Shown: positions 1 to 8,877, counted from the stretch's first letter. The stretch: 50,862 bases of DNA from Clostridia bacterium (GCA_029006755.1 JAQXGO010000091.1:1-50862), one strand, 5' to 3'. Numbers and translations: made by a program. The notes: generated from the letters alone by a model not told the origin.

Positions 1-122
1 TTAATTATAACAACTTATGTCTGTTCTGTATAGAAACAATTTTATACCCATTATATATGACCGGTTCTACACACGAATGGATTGCCAGGCATCCGATATG
101 ATCAAATATATTCAAAGCCATT
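1..122. other. Window edge, no gene seen
   Basis: AT-rich stretch downstream of the glycosidase gene that ends at 123. I see no credible coding region, no strong hairpin and no RNA gene. It is presumably intergenic. Confidence 0.5.
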
Positions 123-2375
123 CTATGCTTCTTCGTCCAGAAATTCTGCAATTTTTTCCAATGTTTTTACCAGTGTCTCCGTTGAACGCTCCGGCGTTTC
201 CATGGATGCAAAGGGTGCTGCAATAAACGCCTTTTGATTTTCCAGCGCCTTTTCCACGTACTCTGCCCGGATTGCATCCGGATGTACGCCTTCTCTTCGG
301 CTTCGGCGCAACATCTCAAAGCAAAGTTCCTCTTCATACCGGTACAGATACCGTACGTTTTCATAAATGTGCCCTCTGCAATACTGGTCAGATGCATTTT
401 CTTTCAGAGTGTTTTCAAATGCGGGATTCACCGGATGTACTTTTTCCAGCCGCCGGTAGGATTCTGCCAGGGAGAAATCCTCGCTTTGTCCAAGAAGATC
501 TGCAAAAAGATCCGTAAGCCGCAGGCAACGCTGACAAAAAGGCTCCGGGTCCGTCCCTTCCAGATATGCCCTTTCCACTTTCCGAAGTCCGTTCTGCTTA
601 TACCGCTTTACCACTGTGCGGACAATGTCGAAAAGATCCCGCCGTAAAAATGGATTTTGCGTATCTGCAAAGGGAATCAATCCGCGGACCACCGCCGCCG
701 CATCCTCGGCCCATGCCCTGCACTTTTCCGCTGTTTCCTCAATATACTGGGACTGTGGCTGAAACTTCAAATAAAAAAGTACGTCACCGCAAATGTCTTT
801 ATGGGCAAATATCCGAATCTTTTCCTCCGGATTCTCCAAATCCCAGGCCGCCATGGTTACAAAGGGCCAGAACTGTTTCCAGATACGGTGCATTTCCTCT
901 TTCTTATCTGCATACCGGTCTGCACAGAATTTCTCCAGTCTTTCCTCCACCGAAAGTTCCAGCGGGGACCAAGCGTTTGCTGCCATGTACTCCGTCATGA
1001 ATGTATCGCCGTGCGAATGCTCCGGCCAAAGAATGAAGCCACAGCATTTCTCATCCTCTGCCGCCATACGTAGCCGCGCTTCAATGGACGGGTAATGCCC
1101 CCGAATCTCTGTATCCGCCTGATACGCATGAAAAATACCGAAAATCCATGGAAATTTTCCCACCACATCCCATTTGGGGAACGTATTCTCCCTGAGGGAA
1201 TCCGAGGTATAATCGAGAAGAACCGTCCGGTGGGGATCGAAGGATTTCAAAAGCTGTGCTGCCTCTTCCGGCGCGTACTTCGCCCATAAATCCCAGCTAG
1301 CAATCAGGAGGGGCGCATTGGGATATTCGGCAGCAATCCGCTCCGCAATCCGATGGTATACATACCGTTTCATGCGGAAGTTTGCTTCCTTGTCATCAGA
1401 ATATGCTCTTTCGGCAAGGCCGATGGTATGAAAAAGCTCAGGCCTTCCAAACTCTCGGATATGGGTTTCGGTAAGATGAAAATAATTGTTTAGGTTTTCA
1501 TCCTCCCGCACGTCCCACACAAGTCCGCTTTGCTCGCTGTAGCCCCGTGTCGCCTGCGAAAGAAGCTTAGGCTTTTTGGCTTCCAGAAAAGATAAGGGAG
1601 TTCTAGAATACCAGTGAGTCATCGTACCGCAATCTTCCGGATGCATTAGGTCGAGAGAAAATGCATACTCCAGCACCTTCTTCCGTAGCTCGCCGCGATA
1701 CCGGAGGGGCCACGCCGTTGTACGGTCGTTATATCCGCCGGCATCACTGCGCTGTTTCCCCTCTTCCGGAGGATACTCCACCACATCGGGAAACGCTCTT
1801 TGAAAAAGGTCATCGTCCCCTATGCGGAGCATGAACATATTCAGCCGTTTTTTCATCAGCCAGTCCAGTTCCCTTTTCCAATCCTCTAAGCCCCAATGCT
1901 CTGCCTGAAAGCGGTGCAGGCTTCTATGTGCGAAGTACCGAGTGCCTCTGTAGAAAAACCGCGGGCTCTCTGAAACAGAGATGTTCTCCATGGGAACACT
2001 GTCGGCCTTCGGTATTATGTCCCCGTCCCAGAACCATCTGCACCCGCAGAAAAGTTCAAAATATCTATATACGGCATAGACGGTGGATCGGCCCCTCCCG
2101 CCGGCCAGAATCAGGAGCTTTCTGCCGCCGTCCATAACGGAGAAAATATCATAATCATCACTGCCCTGGCGGAGAGAAAAGCTTATTCTCCCTTCCAGAT
2201 AGATATCTGCCGCCAGCCGGTTGACCGCATCGCTTCCGATTACAACCACATCGTCTCCGTCATCCTCTGTTATAATTTCCAGTGTTATACCCGTAATTTC
2301 CGCATAGATTTCGCAAAAAATCTCTGCGGCACGCTGATATGCTGCATGACCGCCTGCCGGTCTCAAAATTTTCAT
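123..2375 (-). CDS. GH89-like (alpha-N-acetylglucosaminidase-type) glycosidase
   Basis: About 750 residues. The layout follows the NAGLU/GH89 family: an N-terminal alpha/beta domain (to about residue 125) ending in a glycine-rich stretch and WFWDGD, then a TIM-barrel opening with RYFAHRS and WKRELDWLMKKRLNMF, then an all-helical C-terminus. By position, candidate catalytic glutamates are E322 in IGLAER and E452 in ILWPEHSHGD, which correspond to the NEM and PEG glutamates of the family. No signal peptide is visible, so it probably acts in the cytoplasm on imported oligosaccharides. The start at 2375 is preferred over ATG 2384 because GGAG lies 9 nt upstream of it but directly abuts 2384. It lies 60 nt after the oxidoreductase gene with no terminator between, so it is probably the last gene of that operon. 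The substrate is inferred from fold only and may differ from GlcNAc. Confidence 0.7.
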   Translation of the reverse strand: MKILRPAGGHAAYQRAAEIFCEIYAEITGITLEIITEDDGDDVVVIGSDAVNRLAADIYLEGRISFSLRQGSDDYDIFSVMDGGRKLLILAGGRGRSTVYAVYRYFELFCGCRWFWDGDIIPKADSVPMENISVSESPRFFYRGTRYFAHRSLHRFQAEHWGLEDWKRELDWLMKKRLNMFMLRIGDDDLFQRAFPDVVEYPPEEGKQRSDAGGYNDRTTAWPLRYRGELRKKVLEYAFSLDLMHPEDCGTMTHWYSRTPLSFLEAKKPKLLSQATRGYSEQSGLVWDVREDENLNNYFHLTETHIREFGRPELFHTIGLAERAYSDDKEANFRMKRYVYHRIAERIAAEYPNAPLLIASWDLWAKYAPEEAAQLLKSFDPHRTVLLDYTSDSLRENTFPKWDVVGKFPWIFGIFHAYQADTEIRGHYPSIEARLRMAAEDEKCCGFILWPEHSHGDTFMTEYMAANAWSPLELSVEERLEKFCADRYADKKEEMHRIWKQFWPFVTMAAWDLENPEEKIRIFAHKDICGDVLFYLKFQPQSQYIEETAEKCRAWAEDAAAVVRGLIPFADTQNPFLRRDLFDIVRTVVKRYKQNGLRKVERAYLEGTDPEPFCQRCLRLTDLFADLLGQSEDFSLAESYRRLEKVHPVNPAFENTLKENASDQYCRGHIYENVRYLYRYEEELCFEMLRRSRREGVHPDAIRAEYVEKALENQKAFIAAPFASMETPERSTETLVKTLEKIAEFLDEEA

Positions 2376-2435
2376 CGCAAACATCTCCGTTTATGTTGAT
2401 TGTTCCTCGTCTTTTCCGATTTTCAATTGTAATTT

Positions 2436-3515
2436 TTACTTCAGCTGAACTGTCGCACCTGTCCGTATACTTTCATAGCAAGCATTCATGGCCTCTATTG
2501 TCTTTTTGTGCCACTTTAGATTGATCAGCGGTGTCTTTTTGTTTCTTATATTGTCAACAAATTCGTCAATAAGGCCAACCCATTCATCAAAATATGTGTA
2601 CTGAACCGTATAACGATCATTCGGGCATCCGTTATGGTATACGTTGGGCCCGAAGCAATCTGCCATCACACTTCCTTTTTCCCCGTTCAGTGTGATATTC
2701 ACTTCCATTCTCTTGGGAAAAACCTCCCAACCGGGGCCGGGTACGGGAATTCTCTCCTCCATCTTAGACCAAGAGGGGTCCAAAGAAAATACCGTGCCAT
2801 CCTTCATTCTGCCTATTACTGAAAGCATATCCTCTTCCTCAAGATCAGGGCGAATATTCGGTGCAACTTCTGCATAAATACTTTCAAATTCGCTTCCCGT
2901 CATATGTCTTATCATATCGAAAATATGAGGATGGTCACAAAGTGCACCACCTCTGAAACGGCTATCACCATCTTTGATCGGAACACGCTTGCCATAACTC
3001 TTTTCAGGAACTCCCTGCCATGGAAATGCCCATACGGGAGAAAGTGTAATATTGGTTGCATTAAAAGACTTGAGTTTGCCGATTTCACCGTTTTCAATAA
3101 GCTCCTTAAGTCTTACAATAACAGGGTTATAGTGCATTTCAAGCTCTATCTGGCAAACAAGTCCTGATTTTTCAACAAGCTCAATCATTTCGTCATATTC
3201 TTTCATATCAAAGGTGGGAATCTTCATAGAAAGCATATGAATACCTCTTTCTACGCAAAGCTTCATCTGACGAAGATGGTCACTATTTTCACTTGCCAAA
3301 ACAACTGCCTCGATTTCAGGATGTGCATTCAGCATCTCAAGTTCACTGTCATAGCAAGGAATTCCATCAACACTATTTAAAAAGATTTGCTTAACATCTT
3401 CATTTGCGGTTGAAACAGCAACCCAATCAAGTTTAGGATTTTCTTTTAAAACCTGATAATATTTTCTTGTATGACCGTGCGTCATACTCATCATAGCAAT
3501 TTTTATAGGCTTCAT
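2436..3515 (-). CDS. Gfo/Idh/MocA family NAD(P)-dependent oxidoreductase
   Basis: 359 residues, the usual length of the family. An N-terminal Rossmann region (1 to about 120) is followed by the beta-sheet substrate domain with DHPHIFDMIRHMTG, the equivalent of the usual GxHxxD(L/I)xxxxxG segment. The usual EKP motif after the Rossmann fold is replaced by MKIPTF. Such enzymes oxidise or reduce sugars, inositols or sugar acids. The start is close behind the stop of the upstream gene (2-nt gap), so the two are co-translated. Next to a glycosidase, a PfkB kinase and a SIS protein it probably processes a sugar released by this locus. The substrate cannot be read from sequence. Confidence 0.85.
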   Translation of the reverse strand: MKPIKIAMMSMTHGHTRKYYQVLKENPKLDWVAVSTANEDVKQIFLNSVDGIPCYDSELEMLNAHPEIEAVVLASENSDHLRQMKLCVERGIHMLSMKIPTFDMKEYDEMIELVEKSGLVCQIELEMHYNPVIVRLKELIENGEIGKLKSFNATNITLSPVWAFPWQGVPEKSYGKRVPIKDGDSRFRGGALCDHPHIFDMIRHMTGSEFESIYAEVAPNIRPDLEEEDMLSVIGRMKDGTVFSLDPSWSKMEERIPVPGPGWEVFPKRMEVNITLNGEKGSVMADCFGPNVYHNGCPNDRYTVQYTYFDEWVGLIDEFVDNIRNKKTPLINLKWHKKTIEAMNACYESIRTGATVQLK

Positions 3516-3517
3516 GA

Positions 3518-4210
3518 TTATAGTACCTCTCTTTCGCCACTTTTTGCAGATTTCTTCGCCATTTCAACAAGCTTGATAAGATTTTCATGTGCATGCGTCA
3601 TCTCATCGAAATTGTTTTTCTGCGCAACTGAAAATGCTGCTCTGATCATTGCAATCTCTTCAATCGAAAGACCGTAAAGTTCAAAATCAACATCCGTGTA
3701 TTTCTTATTTTCATTTCCAAAAACATAAATGGAATCCTGTTTTAGCTGGGCATCCACCACAATATCACATGCAATGCCGCGCTGCGAAATAATTTCGTGT
3801 TTGTCTTTTGCGATTTCGCCCTTTTTGAGGGTGGCGGAAATTTCGATCGTACATACAATACCATCTTCGGTTGTTGCAATGGCATTCAAAACATTGTCAT
3901 TTTCCATAACTGTTACTGATTTAATTTTTCTTTGTAATATGTACTGACAAATGTCAAATTCACGGTAAAGTTCTTCGTAAATATCCTTTTCTGCTTCAAC
4001 GATTCTTGCAACACGCATTACACTTATTCCAACAAGTGTTCCGTTGTTCACAATGTTTTTAAGTTCAACAAATCTTCTTTCGCTTCTATGGGAAAGTATC
4101 GGAATTTCTTTTCCGTCAATCATCACATATTTACTATTTTTTAATATAGCTTTGCTTTCTACAGAATATTTTTCAAGAAGAAAGTCAAGCTTTTCTTGCA
4201 ACTTATTCAT
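3518..4210 (-). CDS. Gfo/Idh C-terminal-domain-like protein without Rossmann domain
   Basis: 230 residues, no exact family recognised. Residues about 85-230 read like the C-terminal half of a Gfo/Idh/MocA oxidoreductase. EFDICQYIL resembles the HDIDLxRYL segment, TEDGIVCTIEIS resembles the FENGxxGTIExS strand, and the tail (HENLIKLVEMAKKSAKSGE) resembles the closing helix. No GxGxxG nucleotide-binding motif is present. It has a good AAAGGAG ribosome site and sits between a full-length Gfo/Idh gene and a SIS-domain gene, so it is a normal expressed operon member and not debris. It could be a partner subunit of the neighbouring oxidoreductase. That function is inference. Confidence 0.55.
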   Translation of the reverse strand: MNKLQEKLDFLLEKYSVESKAILKNSKYVMIDGKEIPILSHRSERRFVELKNIVNNGTLVGISVMRVARIVEAEKDIYEELYREFDICQYILQRKIKSVTVMENDNVLNAIATTEDGIVCTIEISATLKKGEIAKDKHEIISQRGIACDIVVDAQLKQDSIYVFGNENKKYTDVDFELYGLSIEEIAMIRAAFSVAQKNNFDEMTHAHENLIKLVEMAKKSAKSGEREVL

Positions 4211-4225
4211 TTTGATTTACTCCTT

Positions 4226-4975
4226 TTAAAGCATTTTGATTCTTGGTTTATATTTTTCAAGATATGCGGCATTCTTCTCGTCTCCACCGGGTGTATTGGC
4301 ACTTGACCATACAGGAGGAGTGATCCCTCTGTCGATACACTGCTTTACACATTCAATTTCCAAAAGGTGCGCAATATAAAAATCAATAATATTGGATACC
4401 GGCGCAATAGGTGTATCAAGTCCGGGGACATTCACCACCGCATCTCCTACGGGATTAAAGTCCTCAATACATACATCCGCATAGTCAAAAAGATTTGTTT
4501 TGTTGGGATGACGGATAAAGTGATCCTCGGGCATTTCTGTCTGCCACGCTTCGCTTGATACAGCAATAATTTTAACACCGTTCTTCTTTGCTTCCATAGC
4601 AGCGTCAATGGTTGCCGGATTAATACCGATGTTATGGAAAATAATAAGAACATCATCTTTCTTCAAGTCATAATATTTCATTATTGCACTACCATAATTG
4701 ACAGTTCTTTCAAGCTCAAGATATTTAAGCGCTTGATTGAATACTGAAAGCCCCGTTTCCATAATGGGGTTGATGCAGGAAAGACCACCTGCTCTGAAAA
4801 ACATTTCACCCATACAAAGCGTTGTATGTCCACCGCCTCCGTAGACATTGATCAAACGGTCATTCGCAATTGCATCGCACATAAGCTCTGCAGCTTTTTG
4901 GATGTTTTCGCTCTGCGTGTTATTTACTTGTTTGAAATTTTCCATTAGGTTGTCAAAATAACCAAAATCATTCAT
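4226..4975 (-). CDS. SIS-domain protein (UPF0309-like sugar isomerase fold)
   Basis: 249 residues. The early NVYGGGGHTTLCMGEMFFRAGG is the phosphosugar-binding loop region of a SIS domain. Next come a central LIIFHNIGINPATIDAA segment and GVKIIAVSSEAW, the standard second half of the fold. SIS proteins isomerise or bind phosphosugars. The start overlaps the end of the upstream kinase gene by 8 nt, indicating translational coupling. With a PfkB kinase just upstream, it may act on the sugar phosphate that enzyme makes, or sense it. No HTH is fused, so it is not an RpiR-type regulator. Confidence 0.75.
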   Translation of the reverse strand: MNDFGYFDNLMENFKQVNNTQSENIQKAAELMCDAIANDRLINVYGGGGHTTLCMGEMFFRAGGLSCINPIMETGLSVFNQALKYLELERTVNYGSAIMKYYDLKKDDVLIIFHNIGINPATIDAAMEAKKNGVKIIAVSSEAWQTEMPEDHFIRHPNKTNLFDYADVCIEDFNPVGDAVVNVPGLDTPIAPVSNIIDFYIAHLLEIECVKQCIDRGITPPVWSSANTPGGDEKNAAYLEKYKPRIKML

Positions 4976-5813
4976 TTTTAAGCTTCCTTTCTATTTCATT
5001 TCGATTGGGCATTGCGTTTAATACATATTTTCTGCCTACGCTTATGCCCGAAGCAGTCACAGCGTATGCACACGCTTCTTTCAAATTCATCCCTTCTGCA
5101 ATACAAACTGCAAGAGTTCCGTTAAAGGTATCACCTGCGCCCGTTGTATCAACTGCCTTCACTGAAATCCCCGAAACACTTTCATTGCCGTTAATGAGGC
5201 AACCTTTTTTTCCAAGCGTTGTAATGCAGTTTTTAAAACGCCTCCTGTCTATTGCCTGCATTTCCTGCTCATTCGGTGTTACCATAAACACTTTTTCTGC
5301 CATTTTATCAGGGATTTCTCTCATCGGTGCAGGATTTAAAATCACTTTTACACCGTATTGATCGGCAATTTCTACCGCTTTTTCATTAACGGCAGATGGG
5401 ACTTCCTGCTGAAGAAGAAGAATATCACTCTTTGAAATTTCTTCTTCAAAGGAAATCACATCATCCATTTCAAGCTCTGCGCTCTTATACTCTGTCACAC
5501 GGTTTTCTCCGTTTTTATCGGTCAGGATAAAAGCAAAAGGGGTAGCTTTGCCCTTTTTAATTTTAAAGTGCGCATCAATTTCGTTTTCCTTTGCCACCAC
5601 TATAGATTTTTCACCATTTGCATCATCACCGATTGCACACAGGAACGAAACCTCAGCCCCCATTTTTTTTGCTGCAATCGCTTGATTAATGCCTTTTCCT
5701 CCGATTTCTTCAAAAACCGAGTCTGCAACAAGTGTTTCACCGTTTTCGTGAAAATGGTCTGCATACATAAAGAAAGAATTTCCGCATATTCCTATAACTG
5801 AAATCTTTGGCAT
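4968..5813 (-). CDS. PfkB-family sugar kinase, ribokinase-like
   Basis: About 281 residues from the chosen start MPKISVIG. PfkB signature features are visible: an early GGKGINQAIAAKKMGAEV (signature 1, substrate side) and a late VDTTGAGDTFNGTLAV (signature 2, with the GAGD anion hole and catalytic Asp). NPAP in the middle is typical of ribokinases. Start 5813 was chosen because GAAGGGAG lies just upstream and the residues before it look unlike the family N-terminus. It phosphorylates a sugar or nucleoside with ATP in the cytoplasm. The substrate is probably the monosaccharide handled by this locus. Confidence 0.85.
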   Translation of the reverse strand: MPKISVIGICGNSFFMYADHFHENGETLVADSVFEEIGGKGINQAIAAKKMGAEVSFLCAIGDDANGEKSIVVAKENEIDAHFKIKKGKATPFAFILTDKNGENRVTEYKSAELEMDDVISFEEEISKSDILLLQQEVPSAVNEKAVEIADQYGVKVILNPAPMREIPDKMAEKVFMVTPNEQEMQAIDRRRFKNCITTLGKKGCLINGNESVSGISVKAVDTTGAGDTFNGTLAVCIAEGMNLKEACAYAVTASGISVGRKYVLNAMPNRNEIERKLKNE

Positions 5814-5826
5814 TACAACACTCCCT

Positions 5827-6486
5827 TCAACCGAATAATTCAGATGAATTGTACGCATTCTGCCCTTGTTCACTTACTACTTCTTTTCTGCAATTTAATA
5901 GCCATTTAAACGGCTCCGAATTCTTATATACATATGTCCATGCATTATGTGCATATTCATCAAGAATGGTAAGCTTCGCATGACCTCCAAATTTGTTTAT
6001 TCTTTCCACCATTTTTACACTCTCATCGCATAATACAGTGGGGTCTTTTTTTCCGTGAAACGCCCATATGTTTAAATCTTTTATTCTTGGTGCGTTCCAG
6101 TACATTCCGCCTCCGCAGATAGGGATTGCACCTGCATAAAGCTGTGGATCTGACATCAGCATCTGCCATACTGCATATCCGCCCATACTCGCCCCAACCA
6201 GATATAACCTTGATTGATCAGTATTTTTATGCTCGTAGACGAAACGTGCAAAGTGGCGAATACTTTCAAACATATCAAACCAGGTATTTTTGTCACATAA
6301 AGGAGCGTATATGATTGCCTTCTTCAACAAAATATGATTTTCTTCAAAAAAAGGATTGGCGGAAACTCTGTCTAAGTTGTCACCCCGTGTCCCTGCTCCG
6401 TGCATAAATATAACTGTTGGATAGTCCTGTTTCTCATTAAAATCAGACGGAGTGGAAACTATATATTGAACACCTTCAAAATTCAT
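5827..6486 (-). CDS. Alpha/beta-hydrolase esterase/peptidase-like protein
   Basis: 219 residues from MNFEGVQY, chosen because AAGGAG lies 9 nt upstream. The protein has the alpha/beta-hydrolase pattern seen in the predicted-peptidase / feruloyl-esterase-like group: oxyanion region MHGAGTRGDN near residue 28, nucleophile elbow GASMGG, acid in HGKKDPTV and histidine in YAHNAW. No secretion signal is seen. It is the first gene of the minus-strand sugar operon and could remove ester groups from imported sugars. The natural substrate is unknown. Confidence 0.75.
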   Translation of the reverse strand: MNFEGVQYIVSTPSDFNEKQDYPTVIFMHGAGTRGDNLDRVSANPFFEENHILLKKAIIYAPLCDKNTWFDMFESIRHFARFVYEHKNTDQSRLYLVGASMGGYAVWQMLMSDPQLYAGAIPICGGGMYWNAPRIKDLNIWAFHGKKDPTVLCDESVKMVERINKFGGHAKLTILDEYAHNAWTYVYKNSEPFKWLLNCRKEVVSEQGQNAYNSSELFG

Positions 6487-6664
6487 CTTATATCTCTCCT
6501 TCAAATGCTTTACTCTTCCCATATATTTTTTGATAAGTACTTTAGACAAAGTCCTTTAAAGTAATCACGGAAAGAATGTGTGAAATCGCCATTGGTTGAT
6601 TCCTGGTATAATGTAATGGACTCATCTAACCGTCATTTACAAATATACCTCCACTTTTATATTG

Positions 6665-6693
6665 AGTATAACATGTACCGCATAGAAACACAA
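6665..6693 (-). promoter_or_regulatory. Predicted promoter of the sugar operon
   Basis: On the minus strand, TTGTGT (6693-6688) and TATACT (6670-6665) are separated by 17 nt. The site lies 5 bp from the first operator repeat, and transcription would run into the esterase-kinase-SIS-oxidoreductase-glycosidase operon. Confidence 0.5.
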
Positions 6694-6698
6694 TATTG

Positions 6699-6730
6699 TT
6701 TTCGAAACATTTTTTATAATTTTCGAAACA
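6699..6730 (+). promoter_or_regulatory. Operator: 11-bp direct repeat, 21-bp period
   Basis: TTTTCGAAACA occurs at 6699-6709 and again at 6720-6730, exactly 21 bp apart, i.e. two helical turns on the same DNA face. The pair fills the gap between the -35 boxes of the two divergent promoters, with 5 bp free on the minus-promoter side and 4 bp on the other. AraC-family dimers classically bind direct half-sites at this spacing, so this is the probable site of the adjacent regulator (6781-7551). Confidence 0.65.
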
Positions 6731-6734
6731 ATTC

Positions 6735-6764
6735 TTGACATTTATGAATAAAACAGGATATAAT
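6735..6764 (+). promoter_or_regulatory. Promoter of the araC-type regulator
   Basis: TTGACA (6735-6740) and TATAAT (6759-6764), both perfect consensus hexamers, are separated by 18 nt. The start codon is at 6781, so the leader is only about 10 nt. Confidence 0.8.
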
Positions 6765-6780
6765 TATATTAGGTGATATT

Positions 6781-7551
6781 ATGTTTTTTGAATCGAGTGA
6801 TATTAACGTATCCATTGTTACCATGCTCGAATTAGAATGGAAAAATCAAAATAATATTTCAGACTTGCGTCCTTATCATGCACTATCATTCAGAGTCGTC
6901 GGTGATGCTGTTTTTGAGACTGAAGATCAACAAACCCCCGTATCCTCAGGCGATATTGTTTTTGTTCCGGCCTATCATTCATATAAACTTATTGCCGGGC
7001 ATGAACATTTATTTGTTCTGCACTTCACATCCGACAGTATTCTTCCAAGCACAATCAAAAAGCTCCCCTATTCACTTCAAAACAACGAATATTTAAAGAA
7101 AAAGTTCATGGAATTATATGAAATATGGCAAAAAAAGGAGACGAGTTACGAGCATGAATGCAAAATAATTTTTTATAAAATCGTAACTAAAATAGAAGAA
7201 TCGTATGCCATGAAAAAGAATACTACATATAGTGAAAAAATAAGCGAAGCCATTGATTATATACACGAGCGTTATCTATCCGAAAAAATAACTATTGAAT
7301 ATCTTGCCGGTTTATGTTATATGTCCAGTACATATTTTCGCAAACTGTTTTTCAAAACATATAATACCACTCCCCATGACTATATAAAAAATCTTAAACT
7401 CAAATATGCCATTGAGCTTTTAAAATCCGGTTATTATACCGTTACCGAAGTATCGGATATATGTAATTTTCAAAATGTCTATTACTTCAGCAGCTTTATT
7501 AAAAAAGAAACCGGTTTATCCCCATTAGAAATCATAAAAAGAAAACTGTAG
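6781..7551 (+). CDS. AraC-family transcriptional regulator
   Basis: 256 residues. The N-terminal cupin-like ligand-binding half (about 20-110) includes PVSSGDIVFVPAYHSY, the usual sugar-sensor barrel signature. The C-terminal half (about 150-256) carries the two HTH motifs: ITIEYLAGLCYMSSTYFRK, then the second around VTEVSDICNFQNVYYFSSF, ending in the family GLSPLE stretch. It is divergent from the sugar operon and shares with it a region holding two facing promoters and a direct-repeat operator. It probably activates that operon when a sugar is bound and may control itself. AGGTGAT is the ribosome site. The codons are notably AT-rich compared with genes further right. Confidence 0.9.
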   Translation: MFFESSDINVSIVTMLELEWKNQNNISDLRPYHALSFRVVGDAVFETEDQQTPVSSGDIVFVPAYHSYKLIAGHEHLFVLHFTSDSILPSTIKKLPYSLQNNEYLKKKFMELYEIWQKKETSYEHECKIIFYKIVTKIEESYAMKKNTTYSEKISEAIDYIHERYLSEKITIEYLAGLCYMSSTYFRKLFFKTYNTTPHDYIKNLKLKYAIELLKSGYYTVTEVSDICNFQNVYYFSSFIKKETGLSPLEIIKRKL

Positions 7552-7812
7552 TAAATGGAATGATTCAGTGATTCTACCGTTCCAAATTCCATGCAACATA
7601 CGTCTTCCGTAACACATTACCAATTGGGTTTTCCGGATTTCGATATGCATGCTCTTCGTATTACACATGCCACTATGTTAATAGAAAATGGAGTCCTTTG
7701 ATGATGGAGCAAGGAAAAATATTCTGTCATCAGTATTTTAATGGTCACTTGAACTTGTGACACCCACAAAAAATTTTGAATGACAAAACGGATGTTTTTT
7801 ATATTTCTTCAA
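7552..7812. other. Intergenic region, no gene seen
   Basis: About 260 bases between the AraC gene and the GGGtGRT terminator. A small inverted repeat GTCAC...GTGAC lies near 7745-7762, without a T-tract. I see no convincing gene or known RNA. Confidence 0.4.
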
Positions 7813-7851
7813 AAAAAGCACATCCTGCTCACATCGCAGAATGTGCTTTTT
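7813..7851 (-). terminator. Rho-independent terminator of the GGGtGRT operon
   Basis: AAAAAGCACAT (7813-7823) pairs with ATGTGCTTTTT (7841-7851), with an inner CTGC/GCAG pair. On the minus strand the stem is followed by a T-run. It is symmetric and could also stop transcription from the left. Confidence 0.8.
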
Positions 7852-7866
7852 GCGTTATTTCGCTAT

Positions 7867-8862
7867 TTACAGAAGCTCGGCAAGTGCCACAGCAACCGCA
7901 ACGGTCATACCAACCATTGGGTTGTTCCCTGCACCGATAAGTCCCATCATTTCAACGTGTGCCGGAACAGAAGAAGAACCTGCAAACTGTGCATCCGAAT
8001 GCATTCTGCCCATTGTATCTGTCATACCATAAGAAGCCGGGCCGGCTGCCATGTTATCCGGATGTAAGGTACGGCCTGTACCGCCGCCGGATGCAACAGA
8101 GAAGTACTTTTTGCCCTGTTCGATACATTCTTTCTTATATGTACCGGCAACAGGATGCTGGAAGCGTGTCGGGTTCGTGGAATTACCTGTGATAGAAACG
8201 TCCACTTTTTCATGATGCATAATCGCAACGCCTTCACGAACATCGTCTGCACCAAAGCAGCGAACCTTTGCACGTTCGCCGTTGGAATAGGCCTTCTCGT
8301 ATACAATCTTGAGTTCGCCTGTAAAATAGTCAAACTCTGTTTCTACAAAGGTAAAGCCGTTGATTCTGGAAATAATCTGTGCAGCATCTTTCCCAAGACC
8401 GTTTAAGATAACCTGCAGCGGCTCTTTTCTGACTTTATTTGCAGATCTTGCAATGCCGATTGCGCCTTCTGCTGCTGCGAAGGATTCGTGACCTGCTAAG
8501 AAAGCAAAGCACTTTGTTTCCTCACGGAGAAGCATGGCTGCCAGATTGCCATGGCCAAGACCAACCTTACGATCGTCTGCCACAGAACCGGGGATACAGA
8601 AAGACTGTAATCCTTCCCCAACAATTTCTGCTGCTTCGCTTGCGTTTTTATATCCCTTCTTAATTGCAATTGCAGCACCAACAATATATGCCCAACATGC
8701 ATTTTCAAAGCAAATGGGCTGAATAGATTTTACCAGATTATATACGTCAATTCCCTTTTCGTCGCAAATTGCCTTTGCTTCCTCAATAGAACCAATGCCA
8801 TATTCTGCAAGCTTTGCATTGATCTGGTTGATTCTTCTTTCATAGCTTTCAAATAATGCCAT
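7867..8862 (-). CDS. GGGtGRT protein (conserved, Fe-S scaffold associated)
   Basis: 331 residues. Contains the name-giving SGGGTGRT motif at about residues 258-265, followed by LHPDNMAAGPASYGMTDTMG, and a long conserved N-terminal helical part. The family is known to sit next to an IscU/NifU-like scaffold gene in anaerobic bacteria, as here (gap of 15 nt). Its biochemical role is not established. Glycine-rich loops suggest binding of a nucleotide or another phosphate ligand (inference). AAGGAG precedes the ATG. A terminator follows. Confidence 0.85.
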   Translation of the reverse strand: MALFESYERRINQINAKLAEYGIGSIEEAKAICDEKGIDVYNLVKSIQPICFENACWAYIVGAAIAIKKGYKNASEAAEIVGEGLQSFCIPGSVADDRKVGLGHGNLAAMLLREETKCFAFLAGHESFAAAEGAIGIARSANKVRKEPLQVILNGLGKDAAQIISRINGFTFVETEFDYFTGELKIVYEKAYSNGERAKVRCFGADDVREGVAIMHHEKVDVSITGNSTNPTRFQHPVAGTYKKECIEQGKKYFSVASGGGTGRTLHPDNMAAGPASYGMTDTMGRMHSDAQFAGSSSVPAHVEMMGLIGAGNNPMVGMTVAVAVALAELL

Positions 8863-8877
8863 GTTCTTACTCCTTTC

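Noticed and set aside
3471-3677. Small open frame over the Gfo/half-oxidoreductase junction, plus strand
   Set aside because: Shadow of the coding strand without ribosome site.
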